Shown one piece after another: positions 16,837 through 26,596 of a stretch of DNA of 64,000 nt. The position numbers and the translations under genes were made by a program. The notes below the pieces were generated by a model. The model was not told the DNA's origin, made no database searches, and saw only the letters and a list, made by a program, of their open reading frames with translations. The stretch spans positions 5,187,001 to 5,251,000 of the forward strand of contig NZ_CP116346.1 of NCBI RefSeq assembly GCF_030254645.1, read 5' to 3'. The stretch comes from Paucibacter sediminis. Its GTDB lineage: Bacteria; Pseudomonadota; Gammaproteobacteria; Burkholderiales; Burkholderiaceae_C. Every line of letters starts with the position of its first letter. Position 1 is the stretch's first letter.

Positions 16837-17859
16837 TCAGTCCTCGCGCGTGCCGAGCAGGCCCTTGGGGCGGAAGATCAGGATCAGCACCATCAGCAGA
16901 TAGGGAAGAATCGGCGCCACCTGCGCCAGGCTGAGCCGAAGAATGGGGTAGCCGAAGGTCTGCGGGCCAGCAGCGATGCCCAGGCTGTTGAGCAGGGTGA
17001 TGAGCGAGCCGTCCACCGTCAGCGGCAGGGTCTGCAGCAGGCCGATCAGGATCGAGCCGACGAAGGCGCCGGCCAGCGAACCCACGCCGCCCACCACCAC
17101 CACCACGAAGATGATGGAGCCGACGATCACCGCCATCGAGGGCTCGGTGACGAAGGTGAAGCCGCCGATCACGCCGGCCAGCGCGGCCAGCGCGCAGCCG
17201 CTGCCGAACACCAGCATCAGCACGCGCGGCACGTTGTGGCCCAGCGCCTCGACCATCTCGGGATGCGTCAGCGCCGCCTGTATCACCAGGCCGATGCGGG
17301 TGCGCGTGAGCAGCAGCCACAGCGCCAGCAGCATGCCCAGCGCCACCAGCATCATGAAGGCGCGCGTGAGCGGGAACTTGGAACAGGCCGCCCCCGCCGC
17401 CGAGCACAGCGCCAGCGGCGCCTCGCCCAGCGCCAGGCTGAGACCCTGCAGCGGATGCTGCACGATGGTGAAGGCCGGCCCCTGCAGCGAGGGCGGCGGG
17501 GTGAACGGCACCGCCGTGCGGCCCCACACCAGCTGCACCAGCTCCAGCACCACATAGGACAGGCCGAAGGTGATGAGCAGCTCGGGCACATGGCCGAACT
17601 TGTGCACGCGCCGCAGCGCCATGCGCTCGAAGCCCGCGCCCACCAGGCCCACCAGCAGCGGCGCCGCCAACAGCGCCGGCCAGAAGCCGATCACGCCCAC
17701 CAGGGTGTAGGCGAAGTAGGCCCCCAGCATGTAGAAGCTGGCATGGGCAAAGTTCAGCACCCCCATCATGCTGAAGATCAGCGTGAGGCCGGAGCTGAGC
17801 ATGAACAGCAGCAGCCCGGAGGACAGGCCGTTCAGCAGATTGATGAGGATTTGGTCCAC
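16837..17859 (-). CDS. livH: Branched-chain amino-acid-type ABC transporter, permease LivH
   Basis: A 340-residue permease starting MDQILINLLNGLSSGLLLFMLSSGL, the classic LivH opening. MMGVLNFAHASFYMLGAYFAY follows, and FVVVVVGGVGSLAGAFVGSILIGL lies near the C-terminus. It has eight or more hydrophobic helices and an insertion (about 115-150) relative to short LivH proteins. It pairs with LivM to form the membrane channel. It lies 83 bp downstream of livK, from which it is separated by a perfect 12 bp hairpin. Confidence 0.88.
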   Translation of the reverse strand: MDQILINLLNGLSSGLLLFMLSSGLTLIFSMMGVLNFAHASFYMLGAYFAYTLVGVIGFWPALLAAPLLVGLVGAGFERMALRRVHKFGHVPELLITFGLSYVVLELVQLVWGRTAVPFTPPPSLQGPAFTIVQHPLQGLSLALGEAPLALCSAAGAACSKFPLTRAFMMLVALGMLLALWLLLTRTRIGLVIQAALTHPEMVEALGHNVPRVLMLVFGSGCALAALAGVIGGFTFVTEPSMAVIVGSIIFVVVVVGGVGSLAGAFVGSILIGLLQTLPLTVDGSLITLLNSLGIAAGPQTFGYPILRLSLAQVAPILPYLLMVLILIFRPKGLLGTRED

Positions 17860-17890
17860 GGGTTCTCGCGAAGTCGGTGCGTCTCAAGAA

Positions 17891-17917
17891 GCGGGGCCAT
17901 CGTCACGATGGCCCCGC
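17891..17917 (-). terminator. Perfect hairpin between livK and livH (partial terminator)
   Basis: GCGGGGCCATCG and CGATGGCCCCGC form a perfect 12 bp stem with a 3-base loop. On the minus strand it is followed by TTCTTGAG, a weak T-tract. A strong hairpin right after a binding-protein gene commonly stabilises the upstream mRNA and lets only part of transcription proceed into the permease genes. That role is inferred. Confidence 0.6.
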
Positions 17918-17942
17918 GCAGCCGGCTCGAATCAGACGGTGC

Positions 17943-19187
17943 TCAAGGGCGCTTCATCTGGCAAGAGGTGGGCGTGCTGGACACATAGGGCTCGTAGGTC
18001 TTCACCTCGGCAAAGGTATAGCCGGTGTTCTCCGGGCTGTACGTGTGCTTGGCATCGACCTTCTGCCACACCGAGATGTAGAGCGGCTGCTGCAGCTGGT
18101 GGTCGGTCTTGCGCATCTCCACATCGCCGTTGAAGCTCTTGAACTTCAGCCCTTCCAGCGCCGCCGCCACCTTGAGCGGGTCGGTGGACTTGGCCTTGGC
18201 CATCGCATCGCCCAGCGCGCTGTAGATATGGATCACGCTGCCGGTGTAGAAGTCGTCGTTGAACTTGGCCTTGAACTCGTCGGACCATTTGCCCATCTGG
18301 CCGCCCATGCTGTTGTGGTTGTAGGCCACCTGGTAGACGCGGCCCGCACCGCTGGCGCCGATCGCCGTGGGCGTGCCGGTGACGCCGGCGTAATAGGTGT
18401 AGAACTTGCCGTTGAAGCCCGACTCGTTGGCGGCCTTGATGAGCAGCGCCAGGTCCGAGCCCCAGTTGCCGGTGATCACGGTGTCGGCGCCGCTGGCCTT
18501 GATCTTGGCCACATAGGGCGCGAAGTCGCGCACCTGGGCGATCGGGTGCAGGTCTTCGCCGACGATCTGGATGTCCGGACGCTTGCGCGCCAGCAGCTCC
18601 TTGGCGTACTTGGCGACCTGGTGGCCGTGCGCGTAGTTCTGGTTCAGCAGGAACACCTTCTTGACGTCGCTCTGGTCCTTCAGGAAGGTGGTGATGGCCT
18701 CCATCTTCATGGAGGTGTCGGCGTCCATGCGGAAGTGCCAGTAGCTGCACTTGCTGTTGGTCAGGTCGGGATCGACCGCCGAATGGTTCAGGAACAGGAT
18801 TTCCTTGCCGGGGTTGCGCTCGTTGTGCTTGTTGATCGCGTCCACCAGGGCCAGCGCCACGCCCGAGCCATTGCCCTGGGTGACATAGCGCACGCCCTGG
18901 TCGATGGCCGACTTCAGCGCGTTCAGCGATTCCGCCGGGCTCAGCTTGTTGTCGATCGGCACGATCTCGAACTTCACGCCGGCGGGGTTGGTCTTGTTGA
19001 ACTTCTCGGCGAAGAACTGGAAGCTCTTGACCTGGTTCTGACCCACCGGGCCCATCAGGCCGGAGAGCGGATCGATCCAGGCAATCTTCACCGTCTCGCC
19101 CTTCTGGGCATGGGCCAGGCCGGCGCAGCTGAGCAGCGCTGCGGCGGCAAGGGTTGCCAGGGTGGCGGTTCGTTGGGCTCTGTGCAT
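17943..19187 (-). CDS. livK: Periplasmic substrate-binding protein of the liv transporter (LivK-like)
   Basis: A 414-residue type-I periplasmic binding protein with a signal peptide (MHRAQRTATLATLAAAALLSCAGLAHA). The mature part begins QKGETVKIAWIDPLSGLMGPVGQNQ and includes GSGVALALVDAINKHNERNPGKE and VFLLNQNYAHGHQVAKYAKELL. The length and fold fit the Peripla_BP_6 family. The neighbouring acyl-CoA ligase raises the possibility of an organic-acid or aromatic ligand rather than Leu/Ile/Val. The start at 19187 has a GGAGACA ribosome-binding site. Confidence 0.85.
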   Translation of the reverse strand: MHRAQRTATLATLAAAALLSCAGLAHAQKGETVKIAWIDPLSGLMGPVGQNQVKSFQFFAEKFNKTNPAGVKFEIVPIDNKLSPAESLNALKSAIDQGVRYVTQGNGSGVALALVDAINKHNERNPGKEILFLNHSAVDPDLTNSKCSYWHFRMDADTSMKMEAITTFLKDQSDVKKVFLLNQNYAHGHQVAKYAKELLARKRPDIQIVGEDLHPIAQVRDFAPYVAKIKASGADTVITGNWGSDLALLIKAANESGFNGKFYTYYAGVTGTPTAIGASGAGRVYQVAYNHNSMGGQMGKWSDEFKAKFNDDFYTGSVIHIYSALGDAMAKAKSTDPLKVAAALEGLKFKSFNGDVEMRKTDHQLQQPLYISVWQKVDAKHTYSPENTGYTFAEVKTYEPYVSSTPTSCQMKRP

Positions 19188-19295
19188 CGTTGTCTCCTTG
19201 GGTTGTATAAGGCGTGCGTTACAGAAAAAACCGGCGTCGTGCCAAGACCCGACCCGCCGGCTCGAGCGGCCGCGGTGTCAGGTCTTGCCTCGTGA

Positions 19296-20957
19296 TCAGG
19301 CCGTGGGCAGCTTGTAGCCCTTGAACTGCTCGCGCAGCTTGAGCTTTTGCAACTTGCCGGTGGCGGTGTGCGGCAGCTCGGTGACGAAGGCCACGTCGTC
19401 GGGGATCTGCCACTTGGCGATGCGGCCCTCGTAGAAGGCCAGCAGCTCCTCGCGCGTGAGCTCGGCGCCGGGCTTCTTCACCGCCACCAGCAGCGGGCGC
19501 TCGTCCCACTTGGGATGGCGGCAGGCGATCACCGCGGCCTCGTGCACGGCCGGGTGGGCCATGGCGATGTTCTCCAGGTCGATCGAGCTGATCCACTCGC
19601 CGCCGGACTTGATCACGTCCTTGCTGCGGTCGGTGATCTGCATGAAGCCATCGGCGTCGATGGTGGCCACGTCGCCGGTGGGGAACCACTCGCCCATCGA
19701 GCTGCCGTCAGCGGCCTGCACGGGCACCAGCGGCGAGCCGTCCTGCTGGAAATAGGTGTTGATGACCCAGGGGCCGCGCACCACCAGGTTGCCGGCGCTG
19801 GCGCCATCCCAGGGCAAGGCCTGACCCTCGTCGTCGATCACGGCCATGTCGATGCCGTAGATCACCTTGCCCTGCTTTTCCAGGATGCGGCGCTGCTGCT
19901 CGGGCGGCAGGGCCAGCTGCTTGGCGGTGAGCTTGGAGAGCGTGCCCAGCGGCGACAGCTCGGTCATGCCCCAGGCATGGATCACCTCCACGCCATAGTC
20001 GTCCATCAGGGTCTTGAGCATCGCCGGCGGGCAGGCCGAGCCGCCGATCACGGTGCGCTTGAAGGTGCTGAAGCTGAGCTTGTTGCTGGCCACATAGGTC
20101 AAGAGTCCCAGCCAGACGGTGGGCACGCCGGCGCTGAAGCTGACCTTCTCGGTCTCGAACAGCTCGTACAGCGACTTGCCGTCCAGGTGCGGGCCGGGGA
20201 ACACCAGCTTGCAGCCGACGATGGCGCTGCTGTAGGGCAGGCCCCAGGCGTTGACGTGGAACATCGGCACCACCGGCAGGATCACGTCCTTGGCCGAGCA
20301 GTCCATCGCATCCGGCAGGGCCGAGCCATAGGCATGCAGCACGCTGGAGCGGTGGCTGTAGACGGCGCCCTTGGGGTTGCCGGTCGTGCCCGAGGTGTAG
20401 CAGATGCTGGAGGCGGTGTTCTCGTCGAAGCTGGGCCAGGCATAGCGGCCGTCCTCGGCCTCCAGCAGCTCCTCGTAGCAGAGCAGATTGGGCAGCGTGC
20501 TGGCGGCCGGCATGTGGGCACGGTCGGTCATCAGCACATAGTGCTTGATCTGCGGCAGGTGCTCGGCCAGCTTCTCGACCAGGGGCAGGAAGTTGAGGTC
20601 GAAGCACAGGGCGCGGTCCTGCGCGTCCTTGGCGATCCAGGCGATCTGCTCGGGGAACAGGCGCGGGTTGATGGTGTGGCAGACCAGCTGCGAGCCCGAG
20701 CTGCCGTAGTAGATCTCCAGATGGCGGTAGCCGTTCCAGGCCAGGGTGCCGACGCGCTCGCCGGCCTGCAGGCCCAGACGGGCAAAGGCCTGGGCCAGCT
20801 TGCGCGAGCGCAGCTCGGCCTCGCGCCAGTTGTAGCGGTGCAGATCGCCCTCGACCCGCTTGCTGACGATCTCGGTATCGCCCGAATGCCGCGCCGCATG
20901 CTGGATCAGTGAAGAAATCAGCAAGGGCATGGACATCATCTGTCCCATCAAGGCCAT
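19296..20957 (-). CDS. Fatty-acid/aryl CoA ligase (AMP-forming)
   Basis: A 553-residue ANL-family enzyme that activates a carboxylic acid to the acyl-AMP and then the acyl-CoA. The AMP-binding P-loop [16 protein letters not shown] is intact. [14 protein letters not shown] is the A5 motif, and [31 protein letters not shown] holds the hinge and GGEWIS motif. [12 protein letters not shown] near the end includes the A10 lysine. It resembles medium/long-chain acyl-CoA ligases clustered with liv transporters in Burkholderiales, so it may activate the acid imported by the adjacent system. The substrate is not determined. The RBS AGGAGA lies before the ATG. Confidence 0.87.
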   Translation of the reverse strand: MALMGQMMSMPLLISSLIQHAARHSGDTEIVSKRVEGDLHRYNWREAELRSRKLAQAFARLGLQAGERVGTLAWNGYRHLEIYYGSSGSQLVCHTINPRLFPEQIAWIAKDAQDRALCFDLNFLPLVEKLAEHLPQIKHYVLMTDRAHMPAASTLPNLLCYEELLEAEDGRYAWPSFDENTASSICYTSGTTGNPKGAVYSHRSSVLHAYGSALPDAMDCSAKDVILPVVPMFHVNAWGLPYSSAIVGCKLVFPGPHLDGKSLYELFETEKVSFSAGVPTVWLGLLTYVASNKLSFSTFKRTVIGGSACPPAMLKTLMDDYGVEVIHAWGMTELSPLGTLSKLTAKQLALPPEQQRRILEKQGKVIYGIDMAVIDDEGQALPWDGASAGNLVVRGPWVINTYFQQDGSPLVPVQAADGSSMGEWFPTGDVATIDADGFMQITDRSKDVIKSGGEWISSIDLENIAMAHPAVHEAAVIACRHPKWDERPLLVAVKKPGAELTREELLAFYEGRIAKWQIPDDVAFVTELPHTATGKLQKLKLREQFKGYKLPTA

Positions 20958-21153
20958 CTACGGTCTCCTGTACTTCTTGGTTCAAACCAGTTTAGGGCGC
21001 GTCCCCTAGCTCGATAGTCACCCTCGTTACACAGGATGCGCAAGAGGACCTAGCGTAAACACTGCCCCGGCTTGCGACAGCCCCCGCACCAGCGGTTGGC
21101 AGATTCGCGCCCCGTGCTCAGAATCGGTGCATCGCCCGCCAAGAGGAATCGCC

Positions 21154-22698
21154 ATGAACCTGAACAATCTGGGCCTGGCCCGCAAGCTCACCGGCGCCAT
21201 CGCGCTGCTGCTGGCCGCGATGCTGGCCATCGGTGGCTTCACCCTGTTGCGCGCCCAGGCCATCGAGCGCCAGGCCAGCGAGGCGATCGAACAGGCGCAG
21301 ACGCTGATACGCAAGTCGGTCAAGTGGCAGGGCATGACCGAGACCGCGGTGGCGCGCAGCATGGCCGCCGCGGTGAGCAAGGACCCCGCGGTGGGCGAGC
21401 TCTTCAAGGAGGCCATGGCCACCGACACGCCGCGCGTGGTGAAGCTGCGCGAGGAGATCACCAAGGAGGCGCAGACGCCCGAGGACCAGACCCAGCTGAA
21501 GCAGATCGTCGGCTTTGGCGGCAGCCTGCTGGCCGCCAGCAAGAAGGCGCGCGAACTCGGCGCGGCCGGCGACAGCGCCGGTGCCGCCAAGGTAGTGCAG
21601 GAGGAGTACGGGCCAGCGGTGCGCAGCTATCTGGGCGCGATCGAGCGCTTCGTGCAGATGCAGGCCGACAAGGCCAGCAAGGCCGAGCAGGCCGCGGTGG
21701 CGGCGCGCACCGGCCTGCTGTGGATGGGCGCGATCGGCGCGCTGCTGATCGTGGCCGCCGGCATGCTGATCGCCTGGGCCCTGGTGCGCTCCATCGTCAC
21801 CCCGCTGGCCCAGGCCGTGAAGCTGGCCGAGGCGGTGGCGGCCGGCGATCTGCGCACCCATATCAGCGCCGCGGGCACGAACGAAACCGGCCAGCTGCTG
21901 GCGGCGCTCAAGCGCATGAACGACGGGCTGGTGGACATCGTGGCCCAGGTGCGCGAGGGCAGCGACTCGATCGCCACCGGCAGCGCCGAGATCGCGCGCG
22001 GCAACGCCGATCTGAGCCAGCGCACCGAGGAGCAGGCCAGCAATCTGCAGCACACCGCGGCCTCGATGGAGCAGCTCACCGCCACCGTGAAGCAGAACGC
22101 CGACACCGCGCGCGCCGCCACCCAGTTGGCCGCCAGTGCCTCGGCCGTGGCGGCCCAGGGCGGCACGGCGGTGAACGAGGTGGTGGCGACGATGGAGCAG
22201 ATCAGCGCCGCCTCGCGCAAGATCTCCGACATCATCGGCACCATCGACGGCATCGCCTTCCAGACCAATATCCTGGCACTGAACGCCGCGGTGGAGGCGG
22301 CGCGCGCCGGCGAGCAGGGCCGCGGCTTCGCGGTGGTGGCCGGCGAGGTGCGCACGCTGGCGCAACGCAGCGCGCAGGCGGCGCGCGAGATCAAGACCCT
22401 GATCGGCGACAGCGTCGACAAGGTCGAGATCGGCAGCACCCTGGCCGGCAATGCCGGCCGCACCATGGGCGAGATCGTGAGCCAGGTGAAGCGCGTCTCC
22501 GACCTGATCGCCGAGATCAGCGCCGCCAGCGCCGAGCAGAGCCAGGGCATTGCCCAGGTGGGCGATGCGGTGACCCAGCTCGACCAGGTGACGCAACAGA
22601 ACGCCGCGCTGGTGGAGCAGGCCGCGGCGGCGGCCGACAGCCTGCAGCAGCAGGCCGGGCGCATGACCGAGGTGGTGGCGGTGTTCCGGCTGCACTGA
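21154..22698 (+). CDS. Methyl-accepting chemotaxis protein
   Basis: A 514-residue chemoreceptor. The first transmembrane helix spans about residues 10-30. A four-helix-bundle periplasmic domain of about 150 residues comes next, then a second helix ([22 protein letters not shown]) near 185-210. HAMP follows ([22 protein letters not shown]). The cytoplasmic signalling hairpin has the conserved tip [26 protein letters not shown] 21154 has GAGGAATCGCC upstream. No C-terminal NWETF-like CheR/CheB tether is seen. The ligand is unknown. No other chemotaxis genes are nearby. Confidence 0.92.
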   Translation: MNLNNLGLARKLTGAIALLLAAMLAIGGFTLLRAQAIERQASEAIEQAQTLIRKSVKWQGMTETAVARSMAAAVSKDPAVGELFKEAMATDTPRVVKLREEITKEAQTPEDQTQLKQIVGFGGSLLAASKKARELGAAGDSAGAAKVVQEEYGPAVRSYLGAIERFVQMQADKASKAEQAAVAARTGLLWMGAIGALLIVAAGMLIAWALVRSIVTPLAQAVKLAEAVAAGDLRTHISAAGTNETGQLLAALKRMNDGLVDIVAQVREGSDSIATGSAEIARGNADLSQRTEEQASNLQHTAASMEQLTATVKQNADTARAATQLAASASAVAAQGGTAVNEVVATMEQISAASRKISDIIGTIDGIAFQTNILALNAAVEAARAGEQGRGFAVVAGEVRTLAQRSAQAAREIKTLIGDSVDKVEIGSTLAGNAGRTMGEIVSQVKRVSDLIAEISAASAEQSQGIAQVGDAVTQLDQVTQQNAALVEQAAAAADSLQQQAGRMTEVVAVFRLH

Positions 22699-22710
22699 CA
22701 GGGGCATTGC

Positions 22711-22737
22711 GCGCCCGCCCGGCGGCTTGGCGGGCGC
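22711..22737 (+). terminator. Weak terminator hairpin after the chemoreceptor
   Basis: GCGCCCGCC and GGCGGGCGC form a 9 bp stem with a 9-base loop just after the stop at 22698. No T-run follows (CTGTCTACAC), so it is a stem of uncertain efficiency in front of selO. Confidence 0.4.
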
Positions 22738-22758
22738 CTGTCTACACTGCCGGCCATC

Positions 22759-24243
22759 ATGCATGCTGAATGGCCCAACCGCTTTGCCCGCCTGGGCCCC
22801 GAGTTCTACACCGAGCTGCCCGCCCAGGGCCTGCCGGACCCGCATTGGGTGGCGCAGAGCCCGGCCTGCGCCGAGTTGCTGGGCATGCCCGCCGACTGGG
22901 CCTCGCAGCCGAGTCTTCAGGCCCTGCAGGTCTTCAGCGGCAACGCGCGATGGCCCGGCATGCAGCCCCTGGCCAGCGTCTACAGCGGCCACCAGTTCGG
23001 CCAATGGGCCGGCCAGCTCGGCGACGGGCGCGCGCTCTGGCTGGGCGAGCTGGCCACGCCGCAAGGCGGCATGGAGCTGCAGCTCAAGGGCGCGGGCCTG
23101 ACGCCCTACTCCCGCATGGGCGATGGCCGCGCGGTGCTGCGCTCGTCGATCCGCGAATTCCTCTGCTCCGAGGCGATGGCGGCGCTGGGCATCCCGAGCA
23201 CGCGCGCGCTGTGCATCACCGGCTCGGCCCTGCCGGTACGGCGCGAAAGCATGGAGACCGCGGCGGTGGTGACGCGCGTCGCGCCCAGCTTTCTGCGCTT
23301 CGGCCACTTCGAGCATTTCGCCCACCATGGCCAGCATGCCGCGCTGCGCCGACTGGCCGATCATTTCATCGCCGAGCATGCGCCCGAATGCCTGGACGCG
23401 CCCCAGCCGGTGGTGGCGCTGCTGGCGCGCGTGGCCGGGCAGACCGCCAAGCTGCTGGCGCAATGGCAGGCGGTGGGCTTCTGCCATGGGGTGATGAATA
23501 CCGACAATATGTCCCTGCTGGGCCTGACAATCGACTACGGCCCCTTCGGCTTCCTGGACGGCTTCGACCCGGGCCATGTCTGCAACCATTCCGACCACCA
23601 GGGCCGCTATGCCTATGCGCGCCAGCCCAATGTGGCGTTCTGGAACCTGCATGCGCTGGCCCAGGCGCTGCTGCCGCTGCTGCCCGCCAACCCCGAGGCT
23701 ACGCGCGAGGCCGAGCGCGAGGCCGCCGGCGAGCAATTGCTGGAGGCGCTGGAGCCCTACCGCGAGCGCTTCCCGCGCGCCCTGCTCGGGGCCATGCGCG
23801 CCAAGCTGGGCCTGGCCACCGCACAGGAGGGCGACCGCGAGCTGGTGGACGACTGGCTGCGGCTGCTGGCCGCCACCCGGGTGGACTACACGATCGCGCA
23901 CCGCCGCCTGAGCCGCTACGGCGCCCAGCCCGAGGCGCTGCGCGACCTGTTCCTGGACCGCCCCGCCTTCGACGCCTGGGCGCTGCGCTACCAGGCCAGG
24001 CTGGCCCAGGAGGGCAGCGTGGCGGCCGAGCGCGAGGCCGGCATGCTGGCCCGCAACCCCGCGGTGGTGCTGCGCAACCATCTCGCCGAGGGCGCGATCC
24101 GCCAGGCCCAGGCGGGCGATTTCAGCGAAGTGCAGCGCCTGCTGAAAGTTTTGAGCCGCCCCTTCGACGAACCCGAGCAAGCCAGCGATGCCGGCTTCCC
24201 GCCCGACTGGGCGCAACATCTGGAAGTGTCTTGTTCATCATGA
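22759..24243 (+). CDS. selO: Protein adenylyltransferase SelO (YdiU/UPF0061)
   Basis: A 494-residue pseudokinase-like AMPylator. The characteristic block [23 protein letters not shown] is near residues 75-97. [41 protein letters not shown] (the catalytic-loop Asn/Asp region) and [16 protein letters not shown] follow. The SelO family transfers AMP to Ser/Thr/Tyr of redox-related proteins. The bacterial C-terminus normally ends with a redox-active Cys motif; here it ends EVSCSS, with one Cys. The ATG of msrB overlaps its stop. Confidence 0.92.
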   Translation: MHAEWPNRFARLGPEFYTELPAQGLPDPHWVAQSPACAELLGMPADWASQPSLQALQVFSGNARWPGMQPLASVYSGHQFGQWAGQLGDGRALWLGELATPQGGMELQLKGAGLTPYSRMGDGRAVLRSSIREFLCSEAMAALGIPSTRALCITGSALPVRRESMETAAVVTRVAPSFLRFGHFEHFAHHGQHAALRRLADHFIAEHAPECLDAPQPVVALLARVAGQTAKLLAQWQAVGFCHGVMNTDNMSLLGLTIDYGPFGFLDGFDPGHVCNHSDHQGRYAYARQPNVAFWNLHALAQALLPLLPANPEATREAEREAAGEQLLEALEPYRERFPRALLGAMRAKLGLATAQEGDRELVDDWLRLLAATRVDYTIAHRRLSRYGAQPEALRDLFLDRPAFDAWALRYQARLAQEGSVAAEREAGMLARNPAVVLRNHLAEGAIRQAQAGDFSEVQRLLKVLSRPFDEPEQASDAGFPPDWAQHLEVSCSS

Positions 24244-24644
24244 GTGACTACCCCATCAAGAAGACCGATGCCGAGTGGCGCGAGCAGCTCGACCCCATGC
24301 AGTACCAGGTGGCCCGCCACGCCGCCACCGAGCGCGCCTTCACCGGCAAGTACTGGGACCATTGGGACAGCCAGGGCCACTACAACTGCGTAGGCTGCGG
24401 CACAGCGCTGTTCGAGCCGGCGACCAAGTTCGACGCCGGCTGCGGCTGGCCCAGCTACTGGGCGCCCATCAACAGCGAGGTGGTGGAGCGCGTGGTGGAC
24501 AAAAGCCATGGCATGGTGCGGGTGGAGGTGCGCTGCCAGCGCTGCGGTTCGCACCTGGGCCATGTCTTCCCCGACGGGCCGGAACCCAGCGGCGAGCGCT
24601 TCTGCATCAATTCGGCCGCGCTAGACTTCGCCCCCAAGACCTGA
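24240..24644 (+). CDS. msrB: Peptide-methionine (R)-S-oxide reductase MsrB
   Basis: A 134-residue enzyme that reduces methionine-R-sulfoxide in proteins. Both zinc-binding CxxC pairs are present (CVGCG and CQRCG), as is the catalytic cysteine in RFCINSAAL. It is cytoplasmic, with no signal peptide. It is translationally coupled to selO by an ATGA overlap, which fits the shared theme of oxidative-stress repair. Confidence 0.95.
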   Translation: MSDYPIKKTDAEWREQLDPMQYQVARHAATERAFTGKYWDHWDSQGHYNCVGCGTALFEPATKFDAGCGWPSYWAPINSEVVERVVDKSHGMVRVEVRCQRCGSHLGHVFPDGPEPSGERFCINSAALDFAPKT

Positions 24645-24678
24645 GCCACCCGGCCCGAGGCGCCCTGATTGCGATTGA

Positions 24679-25326
24679 ATGAAGCTACTGCTCGACTTCC
24701 TGCCCCTGCTGCTGTTCTTCGGCAGCTTCAAGTACGCCGAATCCCACAAGGACTGGGCCGCCCTCTTCGCCAGCGAGCATTTCGGCTTCATGGTCTCGGG
24801 CGGCAAGGTCGGGCCCGAGGAGGCGCCGGTGCTGCTGGCCACCGTGGTGGTGATGGCCGCGACCCTGCTGCAGGCCCTGGTCCTGAAGCTGCGCGGCAAG
24901 AAGATCGACCTGATGCTGTGGATCAGCCTGGGCCTGGTGGTGACCCTGGGCGGTGCCACCATCTGGTTCCACAACGAGACCTTCATCAAGTGGAAGCCCA
25001 CTGGCCTGTACTGGGGCATGGCCCTGGTGTTCCTGCTGAGCGACAAGCTGATGGGCAAGAACCTGCTCAAGTCCATGCTGGGCGAGGAGATCCAGATGCC
25101 CGCCGCCATCTGGTCGCGCCTGAACCTGGCCTGGGTGGGTTTCTTCGTCGCCATGGGCGTGCTCAACCTCTACGTGGCCTACAACTTCTCGACCTCCAGC
25201 TGGGCCAATTTCAAGGTCTTCGGCAGCACCGGCCTGATGCTGGTGTTCACGCTGGCGCAGGGCCTCTACATGGGCCGCCACATCATCGAAGACAGCAGCA
25301 AGAACGACGGCAAGGAGACACCATGA
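24679..25326 (+). CDS. yciB: Septation protein A / inner membrane protein YciB
   Basis: A 215-residue integral membrane protein with five to six helices. It begins MKLLLDFLPLLLFFGSFKYA, the hallmark of the YciB/IspZ family. DKLMGKNLLKSMLG and WARLNLAW-like segments follow the family layout. It is needed for normal septation and envelope synthesis in other bacteria. The bacterial type is often about 180 residues; here an insertion around 35-50 (SGGKVGPEEAP) lengthens it. Its stop overlaps the ATG of the BolA-like gene. Confidence 0.92.
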   Translation: MKLLLDFLPLLLFFGSFKYAESHKDWAALFASEHFGFMVSGGKVGPEEAPVLLATVVVMAATLLQALVLKLRGKKIDLMLWISLGLVVTLGGATIWFHNETFIKWKPTGLYWGMALVFLLSDKLMGKNLLKSMLGEEIQMPAAIWSRLNLAWVGFFVAMGVLNLYVAYNFSTSSWANFKVFGSTGLMLVFTLAQGLYMGRHIIEDSSKNDGKETP

Positions 25327-25595
25327 GCCCGCGTGCCTCGGTCACCGACATCGAGTCGAGGCTGCGCGAGCGCCTCGCGCCCAGCAGCCTGGAGGTAGAG
25401 GACGACAGCGCCCGCCATGCCGGCCATGCCGGCGCCCGCGAGGGCGGCCATTACACGGTGCGCATCGTGGCGGCCGGCTTTACCGGGCTTAACCGGGTCG
25501 CCCGCCATCGCCTCGTATATGATTCCCTCGCTGAACTGATGCAGCAGGGCATCCATGCGCTGGCGATCGACGCCCGCAGCCCGGATGATCGCTGA
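25323..25595 (+). CDS. BolA/IbaG-family protein
   Basis: A 90-residue BolA-like protein. The fold is recognisable from the N-terminal helix (SVTDIESRLRERLAPSSLEVEDDS), a GHYTVRIVAAGFTGLNRVARHRLVYDSL core with the conserved R-H segment, and the ending GIHALAIDA. These proteins partner monothiol glutaredoxins in iron-sulfur handling. An insertion HAGHAGAREGG lies where many family members are shorter. It is coupled to yciB by an ATGA overlap; the yciB-bolA-parvulin order is common in Burkholderiales. Confidence 0.9.
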   Translation: MSPRASVTDIESRLRERLAPSSLEVEDDSARHAGHAGAREGGHYTVRIVAAGFTGLNRVARHRLVYDSLAELMQQGIHALAIDARSPDDR

Positions 25596-25690
25596 ACAGA
25601 TTTCGCCTTGAATCCGCGCCGGCCACGGCGCTTTGTTTTGTGTATTGAACCCGGTAGATGCCCCGCCGGTGGAGTCTGTTGAAAGGCCCA

Positions 25691-26497
25691 ATGTCCATGA
25701 AGAAGATTGTGCTCGCCGCCTCGATCGCGGCCCTGTCTGCAGCGTTCGCACCCATCACGGCCAGCGCCCAGAACATCGCGACGGTGAATGGCAAGGCCGT
25801 GCCCAAGGCACGCGCCGACCTGCTGATCGGCCAGATCACCAAGAACGGCCAGCCCCGCACGCCGGAGATGGAAGCGCAAGTGAAGGACGAGATCGTCCTG
25901 CGCGAAATCTTCATGCAGGAAGCCGAGAAGCGCGGCATCCCCGCCAGCGCCGACTTCAAGGCGCAGATGGAACTGGCTCGCCAGAGCATCCTGATCCGCG
26001 AACTGTTCGCCGACTTCAGCAAGAAGAACCCGGTCACCGACGCCGATGCCAAGGCCGAGTACGACAAGTTCAAGGCCCAGAGCGCCGGCACCGAATACCG
26101 TGCCCGCCACATCCTGGTGGAAAAGGAAGAGGACGCCAAGGCCCTGATCGCCCAGATCAAGGGCGGCGCCAAGTTCGAGGAACTGGCGACCAAGAACTCC
26201 AAGGACCCCGGCTCGGCCGCCAACGGTGGCGACCTCGACTTCGCCAACCCCAACTCCTATGTGCCCGAGTTCAGCAAGGCCCTGACCGCCCTGCAAAAGG
26301 GCGAGATGACCCAGGAGCCGGTGAAGAGCCAGTTCGGCTACCACATCATCAAGCTGGAAGACACGCGTGAAGCGACCTTCCCGGGCTTCGACGATGTGAA
26401 GGCGCAGATCCTGCAACGTCTGAACCAGCAAAAGCTGGGCGACTTCCAGAAGGATCTGAAGGCCAAGGCCAAGACCGACTACAAGTTCGCCAACTGA
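25691..26497 (+). CDS. Parvulin-type peptidyl-prolyl cis-trans isomerase (periplasmic)
   Basis: A 268-residue exported chaperone. The signal peptide is MSMKKIVLAASIAALSAAFAPITASA. The N-terminal helical chaperone part is like PrsA/SurA. The rotamase domain spans about 130-225 with YRARHILVEKEEDAKALIAQIKGGAKFEELA, GSAANGGDLDF and GYHIIKLEDTR. It probably aids folding of periplasmic and outer-membrane proteins. The start at 25691 (MSM) or 25697 (MKK) gives the same mature protein; an upstream ATG adds 11 residues that disturb the signal peptide. A strong terminator follows. Confidence 0.92.
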   Translation: MSMKKIVLAASIAALSAAFAPITASAQNIATVNGKAVPKARADLLIGQITKNGQPRTPEMEAQVKDEIVLREIFMQEAEKRGIPASADFKAQMELARQSILIRELFADFSKKNPVTDADAKAEYDKFKAQSAGTEYRARHILVEKEEDAKALIAQIKGGAKFEELATKNSKDPGSAANGGDLDFANPNSYVPEFSKALTALQKGEMTQEPVKSQFGYHIIKLEDTREATFPGFDDVKAQILQRLNQQKLGDFQKDLKAKAKTDYKFAN

Positions 26498-26524
26498 TGG
26501 ACAGGGGCTGAGTCCCCTCGCATC

Positions 26525-26570
26525 AAAACCCGCGTAGCGCCAGGCCTGAGTCTGGCAACGCGGGTTTTTT
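26525..26570 (+). terminator. Rho-independent terminator after the parvulin gene
   Basis: AAAACCCGCGT (26525-26535) pairs with ACGCGGGTTTT (26558-26568), followed by further T residues. Inside, GCCAG and CTGGC extend the stem. It closes the selO-msrB-yciB-bolA-PPIase region and, with its A-run on the other side, is potentially bidirectional. Confidence 0.88.
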
Positions 26571-26596
26571 CATGTTTTGTCCCCATCTAGCGCCTC

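Noticed and set aside
15487-17988. 833-codon plus-strand frame over livM and livH
   Set aside because: It is His/Gln-rich shadow sequence opposite well-supported permease genes.
20978-20989. TGGTTCAAACCA inverted repeat upstream of the CoA ligase
   Set aside because: It is short, has no second copy or matching regulator in the window, and such repeats occur by chance.
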